Assembly (NCBI GenBank): GCA_035652095.1
Contig: DASREM010000006.1
Coordinates: forward strand, 1 to 64,000
Reading direction: 5' to 3'
Length of the DNA: 64,000 nt
From: DASREM01 sp035652095
Lineage (GTDB): Bacteria; Acidobacteriota; Terriglobia; Terriglobales; Acidobacteriaceae
The first letter of the stretch is position 1. Every line of letters begins with the position of its first letter. The notes under the pieces are model-generated. The model worked only from the letters and a program-made list of their open reading frames with translations. It did not search any database and was not told where the DNA came from. Below, piece by piece: positions 8,322 to 17,113 of the stretch. Both the position numbers and the translations under genes were made by a program.

Positions 8322-9548
8322 ATGCACGGATGGGTTTCGAAAATGTCTACATTGGCTCAACCAGCCCCGGATTGCGAACTGACGCTCAGCGCCAACGGGC
8401 AAGCGCTGACCCAGGCGTTTGCTTCATTCCGCGAGGCTGCAGGATGGCTGGAGAAGTCTTATACCCAATTAAAGGACGAGGTCACGGGCCTGAGGCTTGA
8501 ACTGGAAGGCACCAACCGCGACCTGACCCGAAGCCTGGAAGAAAACCAGCGCACGCGGATGCACCTGGACCAGATCCTGCAAGGCCTGCCGTGCGGGGTC
8601 CTGGTCTGCGCGGCCGACGGCTCGATTTCGGTTGCGAATCCTGAGGCCCGCAAGCTGCTGGGAGTTTCTCCGCACTGTGTTCCCGCTCCCGAAGTCGAAC
8701 GTTTATTTGCAAAGGCTTCCTGCGCTGGCAGCGAACTGGAATACGAGGTGGACGGGAACCGGCGCTGGCTTGCGGTCCGCTGCACGCGCATGGAGGGAGC
8801 CGAGGGGGGCTTCGCGATTTTCATCGTCGAGGACGTGACCGAATGGCGACGGTTGCGGCAGGAGCACGAAGAACTCAAGCGCAAGCGCGCGCTCGCGCAG
8901 ATGTCAGCGCTGCTGGCGCACGAAGTAAGAAACCCCCTGGCCACGATGGAGCTGTTCGCCGGTCTGCTTGCGGGCAGTCCGCTGCCCGAGGAGTGCTGTC
9001 CCTGGGTGCGTCATCTTCAGGCGGGACTTCGCTCGTTGTCCGCCACGGTGAATAACGTCCTGCACTTCCACAGTGCCGGCAAGCTGGGCCTGGTGCCGAC
9101 CGATATCGCCGAGTTCCTGGACAACCTGCGAGAGTTCCTGCTGCCGGTTGCCGAGCAAAGCGGGGTCGAGATCGAGATGGCTCATCGGCTGCAGGGCGTC
9201 ACCGTGCCTGCGGACCTCAATGCGCTGAAACAGGTGCTTCTGAACCTGGCGATGAATGCCCTTCATTTCATGCCCAGCGGCGGGCGGTTGACGATCGGCG
9301 GTGGCATCGGATTTCGGCCGGGAGGAAACACAGCCCGCATATGCGTCAGCGACACCGGACCGGGAATCCCTCCCGAGCACCTGGGCCGCATCTTCGATCC
9401 CGGCTTCAGCACCCGACCGGGCAGCGCCGGCCTTGGCTTGGCAGTTTGCAAGACCATCATGGATGCACACCGAGGAGAGATCTCAGTGCGCCGCGGGGCT
9501 TCTGGAGGCACTTGCTTCACTTTGGAATTGCCGGGAGCGCAGGTATGA
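8322..9548 (+). CDS. flrB: FlrB/FleS-like sensor histidine kinase
   Basis: About 408 residues and no membrane segment. A coiled-coil-like start (residues 40-80) precedes a PAS domain (about 85-180, GVLVCAADGSISVANPEARK). The H-box is SALLAHEVRNPLATM with His near 200. The catalytic domain has VLLNLAMNALHFM (N-box), SDTGPGIP (G1), FDPGFST (F) and GSAGLGLAVCKTI (G2), so it appears active. It overlaps the flrC-like gene by 4 bases (ATGA), the arrangement of FlrB-FlrC and FleS-FleR pairs that switch on sigma-54 flagellar promoters. The start is uncertain: GTG 8295, ATG 8322 or ATG 8343 are all in frame, and none has a strong ribosome site. Confidence 0.88.
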   Translation: MHGWVSKMSTLAQPAPDCELTLSANGQALTQAFASFREAAGWLEKSYTQLKDEVTGLRLELEGTNRDLTRSLEENQRTRMHLDQILQGLPCGVLVCAADGSISVANPEARKLLGVSPHCVPAPEVERLFAKASCAGSELEYEVDGNRRWLAVRCTRMEGAEGGFAIFIVEDVTEWRRLRQEHEELKRKRALAQMSALLAHEVRNPLATMELFAGLLAGSPLPEECCPWVRHLQAGLRSLSATVNNVLHFHSAGKLGLVPTDIAEFLDNLREFLLPVAEQSGVEIEMAHRLQGVTVPADLNALKQVLLNLAMNALHFMPSGGRLTIGGGIGFRPGGNTARICVSDTGPGIPPEHLGRIFDPGFSTRPGSAGLGLAVCKTIMDAHRGEISVRRGASGGTCFTLELPGAQV

Positions 9549-10873
9549 ACCATATCCTGGTGGTGGATGACGAGCTTGCCATGCGCACCGCTTTACAGGC
9601 GAGTTTTGCGCGCCATGGCTGGCCGGTGGAGAGTGCCGGCGGGCTGCAGGAGGCCATGGCCAAGTTCCAGCGCTCGCGACACAGCCTGGTGGTGACGGAT
9701 GTGCGGATGCCCGATGGCGACGGCCTGGCGGTGATGCGCGAGGTGCGCGCAGTCGAACCCCGTACTGGTGTCATCTTGCTAACCGCGTACGGCAGTATCC
9801 CGGATGCGGTGCGTGCCATGAAGAATGGCGCCTGCGATTATCTGGTCAAGCCGGTTGTCTTCGAGGAGTTGGAACGGGCGGCGCGGCGCATCCTGGAGCG
9901 AAGCCAGCAGCCAGATGCTGACGGCCCAGAACCGTTGATTGGGCATTCCGCGGCGTGGTTGCAGGCTTTGCAGCGCGCGCGACAGATTGCCAGCAGCGAT
10001 GCCGACGTGCTGATCCAGGCCGAGAGCGGCACCGGGAAAGAGTTGGTGGCGCGCATGGTGCACCGGCTCAGCCGCCGGGCCGGCCGGCCTCTCATTGCGG
10101 TGAACTGTGCCGCATTCCCCGAAGCCCTGCTGGAAAGCGAGTTGTTCGGCCATGCGCGCGGCGCCTTTACCGGAGCCGTCAACGCGAAGCCGGGAAAATT
10201 TGAGTTGGCCCAGGGTGGGACACTCCTTCTTGATGAGATCGGAGAAATGCCTCTGCCGCTGCAACCCAAGCTGCTCCGAGCCCTGCAGGAACGCGAGTTC
10301 GATCGCCTGGGCGACACCCGCACCCTAAAAGTGGATATTCGAGTGATCGCGACCACCAACCGTTCGCTGGAGCAAATGGTTAAGGCCGGGAGTTTTCGGG
10401 CCGACCTCTATTACCGGTTGAATGTGATTCCGCTGACGCTTCCGCCGTTGCGAGAGCGCGTGGAGGACATTCCCGAGCTTGCCCTGCATTTTGCGCGTCG
10501 TTACACGACCGCAGGAACCGACCCGGAGCTTTCGCCGGAGTTCCTGCGGCGCTTGCAGCGTTATTCCTGGCCGGGCAACGTGCGCGAGTTAGCCAACCTC
10601 ATGCACCGCGCGGCCGCTCTCGGGGACGCTGCCCTTGCGATTGACGCACTTCCCGGGGAGATGGAGGAACCGGGGCCAGCGGCTGTCTGCGCCGGCATGA
10701 GCCCCGGACTTTCTCTGGGAGAGATGGAGAAGCGGCTGCTCGAAATGACGCTGGCTGCGACCCACGGAAACCGTTCTCGCGCCGCGGAGATGCTCGGCAT
10801 CAGCCTGCGAACCGTGCGCAACAAGATCCGAGAGTACGGGCTCCCCTCGAGGCAGAGCTATGTCCATGATTGA
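9545..10873 (+). CDS. flrC: FlrC/FleR-like sigma-54-dependent flagellar activator
   Basis: A 442-residue NtrC-type regulator. The receiver (1-118) has D8-D9, phospho-acceptor D52 and the YLVKPV lysine. The AAA+ domain has Walker A ESGTGKE (about 160-166), the GAFTGA loop (206-211), LLLDEIGEMP and PWPGNVREL. The C-terminal Fis-like helix-turn-helix (GNRSRAAEMLGISLRTVRNK) is complete, so unlike the activator at 7121 this one can bind DNA. It starts inside the flrB-like stop and overlaps flgB by 14 bases. It probably activates rod, hook and basal-body genes with sigma-54, though no convincing sigma-54 promoter is visible directly upstream of flgB. Confidence 0.92.
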   Translation: MNHILVVDDELAMRTALQASFARHGWPVESAGGLQEAMAKFQRSRHSLVVTDVRMPDGDGLAVMREVRAVEPRTGVILLTAYGSIPDAVRAMKNGACDYLVKPVVFEELERAARRILERSQQPDADGPEPLIGHSAAWLQALQRARQIASSDADVLIQAESGTGKELVARMVHRLSRRAGRPLIAVNCAAFPEALLESELFGHARGAFTGAVNAKPGKFELAQGGTLLLDEIGEMPLPLQPKLLRALQEREFDRLGDTRTLKVDIRVIATTNRSLEQMVKAGSFRADLYYRLNVIPLTLPPLRERVEDIPELALHFARRYTTAGTDPELSPEFLRRLQRYSWPGNVRELANLMHRAAALGDAALAIDALPGEMEEPGPAAVCAGMSPGLSLGEMEKRLLEMTLAATHGNRSRAAEMLGISLRTVRNKIREYGLPSRQSYVHD

Positions 10874-11216
10874 TACCCATTTCACTGATCGACTGGCGCG
10901 TTTTCTGGATGTCAACGTATACCGGCACTCGCTGATCAGCTCGAATCTGGCCAATATCGACACCCCCGGCTACCGCACCCGGGACATCGATTTTCGCGGA
11001 GAACTGGAGCGGGCCGGCAACAATCTGCAGTACGCCTCGTTTTCACCCATAGCGCGCGAGGTCCGCGGCCTGGTGGAGCGTCCGGACGGAAACAATGTGA
11101 GCATCGACCGCGAAAGCCTGCTGCTTGCGGAAACTCAGCTGCGCTTCAACATCGGGGTGCAGATCCTGAGGGCGGAATTCCGGCGGGTGTCGCTGGCCAT
11201 CAACGAAGGGAAATGA
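10860..11216 (+). CDS. flgB: Flagellar proximal rod protein FlgB
   Basis: A 118-residue protein of normal FlgB length. The N-terminal signature SLISSNLANIDTPGYRTRDIDF marks the axial rod/hook family, and the C-terminal helix (ETQLRFNIGVQILRAEF) is the coiled partner segment. FlgB forms part of the proximal rod that sits on the MS ring and is exported by the flagellar type III apparatus. It overlaps both flrC (14 bases) and flgC (ATGA, 4 bases), so the assembly genes are translationally coupled to their regulator. ATG 10866 is an alternative start two codons later. Confidence 0.95.
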   Translation: MSMIDTHFTDRLARFLDVNVYRHSLISSNLANIDTPGYRTRDIDFRGELERAGNNLQYASFSPIAREVRGLVERPDGNNVSIDRESLLLAETQLRFNIGVQILRAEFRRVSLAINEGK

Positions 11217-11650
11217 AGATGAACCTTTTTGGAATGCTTGAGCTGAGCGGAGGGGCGCTGCATGCGGAGCGGCAGCGGGCGGAGGTGGTGGCCAGCAACA
11301 TGGCCAATCTGGAATCCACCCGCACGCCGGAGGGCGGACCCTACCGGCGTCGCCTGGTGGTTTTTCGCGCCCAGCGCATGCGCCAGCCCTTTGTCCTGGC
11401 GGGAATAAGCAACTCCGGTTCCCGCGGCGTCCGGGTGGACCAGGTCGCGATCGACCCGGCCCCGCCCTTGCGGCGATTCGAACCCGGGCACCCGGACGCG
11501 GATGCTAGCGGCTATGTCTCGTATCCGGCGATCAATCCTGTAGAAGAGATGGCGGACCTGCTGGGCGCGGTGCGGGCCTATGAACTGAATTCCGCCGCCG
11601 TACAGGCGACCAAAACCATGATCGCGCAGGCCATTGACATCTTGCGCTGA
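11213..11650 (+). CDS. flgC: Flagellar proximal rod protein FlgC
   Basis: A 145-residue rod protein. The family motif appears as AEVVASNMANLESTRTPEGGPYRRR (described in pieces: AEVVASNMANLES, then TPEGGPYRR). The segment YVSYPAINPVEEMADLLGAVRAYE matches the conserved FlgC C-terminal half, usually reading YP(N/D)VNxxxEMxxMxxAxRxYE. It is exported and assembles on FlgB in the proximal rod. It overlaps flgB by 4 bases and lies 14 bases before fliE, in the common order flgB-flgC-fliE. Confidence 0.95.
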   Translation: MKMNLFGMLELSGGALHAERQRAEVVASNMANLESTRTPEGGPYRRRLVVFRAQRMRQPFVLAGISNSGSRGVRVDQVAIDPAPPLRRFEPGHPDADASGYVSYPAINPVEEMADLLGAVRAYELNSAAVQATKTMIAQAIDILR

Positions 11651-11664
11651 AAGGCAGAGGAACA

Positions 11665-11961
11665 ATGATTGATCCGGTTCCAGGACTCAGAATCTTGCCC
11701 GCCGAAATCGGGCCCGCCGCCGCGCAGCCTGATGCTTCCGGCGAGGAATTCCTCGACACGCTTCGCACAGCGATGGAGCAGGTCGACCAGTTGCAGGGGA
11801 CCGCCGAACAAAAAGTGAGTGCGCTGCTGAATGGAAGCGGAATGGACGTGCACGGCGCCATGATCGCGGTCGAGGAGGCCGATTTGTCGTTCCAGCTCAT
11901 GATGCAGGTACGCAACAAAATCGTGCAGGCGTACCAGGAAATTTCGCGCATGCAGTTTTGA
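11665..11961 (+). CDS. fliE: Flagellar hook-basal body protein FliE
   Basis: A 98-residue protein, the usual FliE size. The C-terminal half carries the family pattern DVHGAMIAVEEADLSFQLMM followed by VRNKIVQAYQEISRMQF. FliE joins the MS ring (FliF) to the proximal rod and is the first exported rod component. A GGCAGAGGAAC stretch just before the ATG can act as ribosome site. It sits between flgC and fliF, as in many flagellar operons. Confidence 0.95.
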   Translation: MIDPVPGLRILPAEIGPAAAQPDASGEEFLDTLRTAMEQVDQLQGTAEQKVSALLNGSGMDVHGAMIAVEEADLSFQLMMQVRNKIVQAYQEISRMQF

Positions 11962-11981
11962 TTTGAATCGAGGATAACATC

Positions 11982-13589
11982 GTGGACGGCGATTCCCCGC
12001 TCAGCCAAGGCGTCGGGCAGATTCGGGAGCTGATCAAGGGCCTGACTTCCAAGCAGCAGGCGTTGTTGGTGGGCGGCGCTGTCCTGGTGGGCATAACTCT
12101 TTGGCTGTTCGTGGGCATGATTGGAAAACCGAAATATGCCACTCTGTACTCCGGCCTGAAGCCAGGGGAAGCGCAGGCGTTGGGAAGCAAGCTGGCGGCG
12201 AAGAATATTCCCTACCAGTTGTCCGCGGACGGCGGCAGTCTCCTGGTTCCCGCCGAACAACTCGATGCCAGCCGTCTCGAGACGGCCTCGCAGGGGCTGC
12301 CTCGCAACGCCCGCCTGGGGTTCGAGCTTTTTGACAGCCCCAACTGGGCCGGGTCCGACTTCACCGAGAAGGTCAACTACCAGCGGGCGCTGGAAGGCGA
12401 GTTGGAACGCACGCTGCAGACGCTGAGCGAGGTGGACGCGGTGAGAGTCCACCTGGTGCTGCCCCGGGAGTCGTTGTTTCGCGAGCGGGAGCACGAAGCC
12501 AAGGCGGCGGTGATCATCAAGATGCGCGGCGGTCAACTGTCGCAAGTCGCGCAACTGGCCATCCCACAACTGGTGGCCAGCGCGGTGGACGGGCTGCGCC
12601 CGGAAAATGTCACCGTAGTCGATGCCGACAGCAACAATCCTCTGGTGCACAACCGGGGGCCGGACGGGAAGGCGGGCTTTTACGCGCTGGATGAGGAACT
12701 GGGCCGGAACCTGGTGGTCACTCTCGAGCCCGTGGTTGGTGCCGAACACGTGCGGGCCAGCGTTCACGTGGAATATGACAGCAGCAGCAGCGAAAACACC
12801 GAGGAACTCTACGACCCCAAAGCGGCTGTGACGCTGAACCAGCAGAAATCCGAGGAGACTTCGGGTGGCGCCAATCCGGCCGGGGTTCCGGGCACGGCGA
12901 GCAATTTACCGCCAACCACGCCTGCCACCGTCAGCCTGACCTCTGATACCCAGTCATCGCGCTCGGAGAGCACAACATTTGCCGTGAGCAAGAGCGTGCG
13001 CCACACCTTGCAACCGCCCGGGCGCATGCGGAGGATCGCGGCGGCGGTTCTGGTCGATGATGCCACCGAATGGAGCGAGAAAGACGGGAAGAAGACGTCG
13101 GTCCGGCGCAAACGCACGGCGGAAGAGATGAAGCAGATCGAGCAACTGGCGGCGGCCGCGCTCGGAATCGATGCGCAGCGCGGCGATCTGCTGGCAATTC
13201 AGAACCTTTCGTTTCAGCAGGAGCCGCTCCCCGTGCTGAGCGCTCCGGGCAAAATAGAAAAGACCCGGCAGATCATCGTGGAATGGTCGGGGCTGTTGCG
13301 CTATGTGGGAATCCTGGCGCTGTTCGTGATCGTTTACTTTCTGATTTTGCGGCCGGTGAAAAAGCAGGTCATGACTGCCTTCCGGGAACTGCCGCAACGG
13401 CTCAGAACGGAGACTGCCAAGCTGGCGGGTGCGGCCGGGGCCTCGCCGGAGATCGAATTGCCGGCCGGGGTGGAAGGGGCGCGCCGGGCGGCCCTGCTCA
13501 AGCGGCAACTCACCGAAAAAGTTAAAGCTGAGCCGGCAACCGCCAGCCGCCTGGTGCAGACCTGGATCCGGGAAGGGGAAACCCGGTGA
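11982..13589 (+). CDS. fliF: Flagellar MS-ring protein FliF
   Basis: A 535-residue inner-membrane protein of typical length. One transmembrane span lies near residues 27-45 (LVGGAVLVGITLWLFVGMIG) and the second near 430-450 (YVGILALFVIVYFLILRP). Between them are the periplasmic ring-building modules, seen in KPKYATLYSGL, DGLRPENVTVVDADSN and a low-complexity Thr/Ser segment around residues 300-330. The cytoplasmic tail after the second span binds FliG. It starts with GTG after a GAGG ribosome site, and its stop overlaps the GTG of fliG by 4 bases. Confidence 0.96.
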   Translation: MDGDSPLSQGVGQIRELIKGLTSKQQALLVGGAVLVGITLWLFVGMIGKPKYATLYSGLKPGEAQALGSKLAAKNIPYQLSADGGSLLVPAEQLDASRLETASQGLPRNARLGFELFDSPNWAGSDFTEKVNYQRALEGELERTLQTLSEVDAVRVHLVLPRESLFREREHEAKAAVIIKMRGGQLSQVAQLAIPQLVASAVDGLRPENVTVVDADSNNPLVHNRGPDGKAGFYALDEELGRNLVVTLEPVVGAEHVRASVHVEYDSSSSENTEELYDPKAAVTLNQQKSEETSGGANPAGVPGTASNLPPTTPATVSLTSDTQSSRSESTTFAVSKSVRHTLQPPGRMRRIAAAVLVDDATEWSEKDGKKTSVRRKRTAEEMKQIEQLAAAALGIDAQRGDLLAIQNLSFQQEPLPVLSAPGKIEKTRQIIVEWSGLLRYVGILALFVIVYFLILRPVKKQVMTAFRELPQRLRTETAKLAGAAGASPEIELPAGVEGARRAALLKRQLTEKVKAEPATASRLVQTWIREGETR

Positions 13590-14605
13590 ACAGCCCGTCC
13601 CCAAGGCGTTCCGGACTGTCCAAAGCCGCGGTGCTGCTGGTGCTGTTGGGAGAGGAAGTCGCAAGCGACATTTACCGGCACCTGCCGGACCGCGATCTGG
13701 AACAGTTGACCCAGCAGATTGCCGAACTGGACTACATCGACGCCGACACCGCGCTCGGTGTTCTGGAGGAGTATCACCGCCTGGCTTTGACCCAGGATTA
13801 TCTGGCCCAGGGAGGGACCGAATATGCCCAGAAGCTTCTGGTCAAAGCCTTCGGAGATGATGGGGCGCGGCAACTGCTGCAGCAGGTTTCCAAGGCGGCG
13901 GAATTGAGCGCGAGCAAGCTCGATTCGCTGCAGAAGGCCGACCCGCAGCAACTGGCGAAATTTCTGGAAGGCGAGCATCCGCAGACCATTGCCCTGATCA
14001 TGGCTCACCTGGATCCCAAGCAGGCGTCGGTGCTGCTGATGAAATTTCCCGAGGCCTTACGAGCAGAAGCGTTAAAGCGAATGGCGCAGATGCGGCAGTT
14101 CTCCCCCGAAATCGCGCAGCGGGTTTCCATGACCCTGCACAAGCGTCTGGAAGCGCTGGGAGAACAGCATCGCCGCGCCTATGCGGGAGTGCAGGGGGTA
14201 GCAGATCTGCTGAACCGGCTGGATCCCAATGCCGGCAAGGCGATTCTGGAAAGCATTGAAAAAGAGGATGGCAAACTGGCGCTCAGCATACGCAACCTGA
14301 TGTTCACCTTCCAGGATTTGATGGGAGTGCCGGAGAATGCGATCCGGGAAATCCTGTCGCAGTTAGATAAAAAGACCCTTGCCCTGGCTTTGCGAGGGGC
14401 CAGCGAAGAGCTGAAAACCTACATTTTCAAGACCATGTCTTCGCGGGCGGTGGAGATGTTGAAAGAAGATATGGAGGTGCTGGGGGCAGTGCGCTCGAAG
14501 GATGTCGTGAAGGCGCAGCAGGAGGCGGTGGCCGTGGCCCGCAAACTGGAATCGGAAGGCAAGATCGTGCTGGGTGCAGAGAGCGAAGATGAAGTCATCA
14601 TTTAA
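13586..14605 (+). CDS. fliG: Flagellar motor switch protein FliG
   Basis: A 339-residue protein with the three FliG domains. The N-terminal domain (1-100) binds FliF. The middle domain contains EHPQTIALIMAHLDPKQAS, the EHPQ motif used for FliM contact. The C-terminal domain has DLLGVPENAIREIL-like sequence (here DLMGVPENAIREILSQ) and the charged torque helix ending in DMEVLGAVRSKDV, which meets MotA. All core features are intact. GTG start overlapping fliF. The 3' end overlaps fliH by 17 bases. Confidence 0.96.
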   Translation: MNSPSPRRSGLSKAAVLLVLLGEEVASDIYRHLPDRDLEQLTQQIAELDYIDADTALGVLEEYHRLALTQDYLAQGGTEYAQKLLVKAFGDDGARQLLQQVSKAAELSASKLDSLQKADPQQLAKFLEGEHPQTIALIMAHLDPKQASVLLMKFPEALRAEALKRMAQMRQFSPEIAQRVSMTLHKRLEALGEQHRRAYAGVQGVADLLNRLDPNAGKAILESIEKEDGKLALSIRNLMFTFQDLMGVPENAIREILSQLDKKTLALALRGASEELKTYIFKTMSSRAVEMLKEDMEVLGAVRSKDVVKAQQEAVAVARKLESEGKIVLGAESEDEVII

Positions 14606-15212
14606 GGCCGCACCGGAACGGGGGTTGACCGCGAACGTGTCGCCGTTCTGCTATCCCGAGGAGGCGGGCGAGCAGGCCGGAAAAACCCCGGGAAAAGACG
14701 CGGCCCTTCGGGAAGAACTGGCGCGGGAGGCCGGGCGGCAGGAGGGCGAGACCCAGGCGCGAGCCGGTTTCGAGCAGCAACTCGAAATGATCCACGCCCA
14801 AGCCATGCGAGCTATAGCCGAATTTGGCAGCGAACGGGCGACATACTTCCGCCGCGTGGAAATCGAGGTGGTGCAGCTGGCACTCGCGATCGCACGCAGG
14901 GTATTGCATCGCGAGTCCCAAATCGATCCCTCGTTGTTGTCGGGGCTGGTGCGCTGGGCGCTCGAAAAGATCGATGCCGGGACCGCAGTTCAGTTGCGAG
15001 TGCATCCGGCGGATGCGGCGGAATTCCGTTCTCGGGCTCTGGAAGTTCCAAACGCGAAACTGGCGCCCGAGATCATCGAAGACAGCTCGCTGGCGCGGCA
15101 TATGTGCGTGATCCACACTGAATTGGGATCGACTGAGATTGGAGTTGAGCTGCAGTTCAAGGAAATTGAACAAGGGCTGCTGGACCTGCTCTCGAAACGG
15201 CCGCAAAGCTGA
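14589..15212 (+). CDS. fliH: Flagellar export ATPase regulator FliH
   Basis: A 207-residue protein. The Glu/Ala/Arg-rich helical middle (EELAREAGRQEGETQARAGF) and the C-terminal domain (VVQLALAIARRVLHRES and later LGSTEIGVELQFKEIEQGL) are characteristic of FliH. FliH forms a complex with the ATPase FliI and links it to the C ring. The ATG at 14589 was taken; a GTG at 14574 would add 5 residues. It overlaps fliG upstream and shares one base with fliI (TGATG at 15210-15214), so it is tightly coupled. Confidence 0.93.
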   Translation: MKSSFKAAPERGLTANVSPFCYPEEAGEQAGKTPGKDAALREELAREAGRQEGETQARAGFEQQLEMIHAQAMRAIAEFGSERATYFRRVEIEVVQLALAIARRVLHRESQIDPSLLSGLVRWALEKIDAGTAVQLRVHPADAAEFRSRALEVPNAKLAPEIIEDSSLARHMCVIHTELGSTEIGVELQFKEIEQGLLDLLSKRPQS

Positions 15213-16522
15213 TGACCGCGAATTCTCTGTCCGCTTTTTTCGAAATGGTTGAGAACTTTCCTGCTCTGCGCTGGACCGGGCAGGTGGAAGAGGTGGTGGG
15301 ACAACTTGTGGAGTCCCGGGGCCCGCTCAGTTGTGTGGGAGAGCTGTGTCAAGTTGTGAACGCGAGCGGCAGGATTTTTCCCGGCGAAGTAGTCGGATTC
15401 CGCGGAAGCACCGTATTGTCCATGCCGCTGGAGACGCCGCACGGCATTCGTTATGGCGACCGGGTCGTGACCTGGGGTGAGCGCCCCACGGTTCGTGTGG
15501 GAGAACAGTTGCTCGGCCGGGTCATTGATGGAAAGGGAGAGCCGATTGACTCCCAAGGTGTGTTGCCGGGTTATGAAGTCCGGCCTCTGGATGCCGCGGC
15601 ACCGCTTCCCCTGGAGCGAGAAAACATTCGTGAGCCGATCGGGTGCGGGATCCGTGCGGTAGACGGGTTTCTGACCTGCGGACGCGGACAACGGGTAGGC
15701 ATCTTCGGAGGCAGCGGAGTTGGCAAGAGCACGCTCATTGGAATGATGGCACGAAACACGGGTGCCGATCTCACGGTGCTAGCGCTGGTCGGCGAGCGCG
15801 GACGCGAGGTCCGTCATTTTCTGGAAGAAGCTCTGGGCGAACAAGGGCGGAAGCGGGCCGTGGTGGTGGTCTCCACCTCCGACCAGTCGCCCTTACTGCG
15901 AATTCACGCGGCGCTTGCAGCAACCTCGATCTCAGAATACTTCTGCCAGCAAGGCCGCCACGTTTTGCTGGTCGTGGATTCGCTGACCCGGCTTGCCATG
16001 GCACAGCGGGAGGTTGGATTGGCGGCAGGAGAGCCTCCGACTTCCAAGGGGTACACGCCATCTGTGTTCACCATGCTGGCACGGCTGATCGAACGGGCGG
16101 GAAGGTTTAAGAACGGAAGCATCACTGCTTTCTACACAGTATTGATGGAAGGAGACGATCAGCAGGACCCGCTGGTGGATGGCACACGCGCTTTGCTCGA
16201 CGGCCACATCATGCTGGACCGTCGTCTGGCAGCCCAGAACCACTATCCTCCTATAGCGATACTCGACAGCATCAGCAGGTTGATGCCGATGGTGTGCAGC
16301 CCCGGGCATATGGAGAAAACTCATGCCTTGCGGAAGCTCCTGGCGGCGTACATGGCGTCGGAAGACCTGATCCGGATTGGCGCTTACCAGAAAGGTGCGG
16401 ATGCCACGCTGGACCAGGCGATCGCGGTGCTGCCCGATCTGCGGGATTTTCTGCAGCAGAGTGCAATGGATGCGGCGCCTTTCGAGGACACCATAGCCAG
16501 GCTGCTGAGCATCGCGACCTAG
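15212..16522 (+). CDS. fliI: Flagellum-specific ATPase FliI
   Basis: A 436-residue ATPase related to the F1 beta subunit. Walker A is GGSGVGKST (about 166-174) and the Walker B strand is HVLLVVDSLTRLA (Asp near 256). The type III family segment LAAGEPPTSKGYTPSVF and the C-terminal helical domain are present, and the length is normal. It powers unloading and delivery of export substrates at the base of the flagellum. It is coupled to fliH by a one-base overlap and followed 2 bases later by fliJ. Confidence 0.96.
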   Translation: MTANSLSAFFEMVENFPALRWTGQVEEVVGQLVESRGPLSCVGELCQVVNASGRIFPGEVVGFRGSTVLSMPLETPHGIRYGDRVVTWGERPTVRVGEQLLGRVIDGKGEPIDSQGVLPGYEVRPLDAAAPLPLERENIREPIGCGIRAVDGFLTCGRGQRVGIFGGSGVGKSTLIGMMARNTGADLTVLALVGERGREVRHFLEEALGEQGRKRAVVVVSTSDQSPLLRIHAALAATSISEYFCQQGRHVLLVVDSLTRLAMAQREVGLAAGEPPTSKGYTPSVFTMLARLIERAGRFKNGSITAFYTVLMEGDDQQDPLVDGTRALLDGHIMLDRRLAAQNHYPPIAILDSISRLMPMVCSPGHMEKTHALRKLLAAYMASEDLIRIGAYQKGADATLDQAIAVLPDLRDFLQQSAMDAAPFEDTIARLLSIAT

Positions 16523-16524
16523 CC

Positions 16525-16971
16525 ATGCCGTTTCGCTTTACACTTCAAGCAATCCTGCGGCTCAAGGAGAGTCAGGAACGCCAGCAGCAGATCCTTCTCG
16601 AGCAGGCGAATGCCAGAGTTCAGCAATGCAAGCTACAGATTGAGGCGCTCGAACGGCAGCGCAGGACCATCGAAGAGGAAACCCAACGTGGCTTGGGGAA
16701 CGGTATGACTGCAGCCGAGGTACAGTTTTCGGGCCTTGGCCGCAGCACACTTGCAGCTCGCCGCAAACGCATCGAACAAGAGCTGTCATGCCTGCAGCAG
16801 GCGCGGGAAGAATGCTTTCAGACTTATCACCGGATACACCGGGAGCGTGAAGTCCTGGACACCTTGCGCTGTTCGCAGCTACGCAGCTATCAAATCGAAC
16901 ACAATCGTCGCGAGCAGAGACGAATCGACGATCTCTTTTTGCTTCGCCGTGAACACATCCGTCGGGGATAA
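16525..16971 (+). CDS. fliJ: Flagellar export chaperone FliJ
   Basis: A 148-residue, strongly charged, helical protein predicted to be almost wholly coiled coil. It begins MPFRFTLQAILRLKESQERQ, the usual FliJ opening in which an aromatic residue and a hydrophobic helix precede the coil. FliJ sits in the FliI hexamer and contacts FlhA and the chaperones. The ATG at 16525 follows the fliI stop directly; a frame open from 16294 only overlaps fliI. A possible terminator follows. Confidence 0.92.
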   Translation: MPFRFTLQAILRLKESQERQQQILLEQANARVQQCKLQIEALERQRRTIEEETQRGLGNGMTAAEVQFSGLGRSTLAARRKRIEQELSCLQQAREECFQTYHRIHREREVLDTLRCSQLRSYQIEHNRREQRRIDDLFLLRREHIRRG

Positions 16972-17034
16972 CTCTTGCCTACCATCCCGGCAGCAGTTGC
17001 CCATTCCACCGTTTCCCTCAGAATAATCTGACAA

Positions 17035-17060
17035 CAAGCCGCTGCATTTTGAGCGGTTTG
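17035..17060 (+). terminator. Possible rho-independent terminator between fliJ and fliK
   Basis: A 9-base stem (CAAGCCGCT with AGCGGTTTG, one G-T pair) and an 8-base loop, followed by GATTTTGTG. The T-run is short, so termination may be partial. It lies in the 142-base fliJ-fliK gap, the largest break in the early part of the cluster. Confidence 0.4.
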
Positions 17061-17113
17061 GATTTTGTGCCTCGCGCGATGGATGGTCGCACAAATGCTT
17101 CACCTCGACTGTC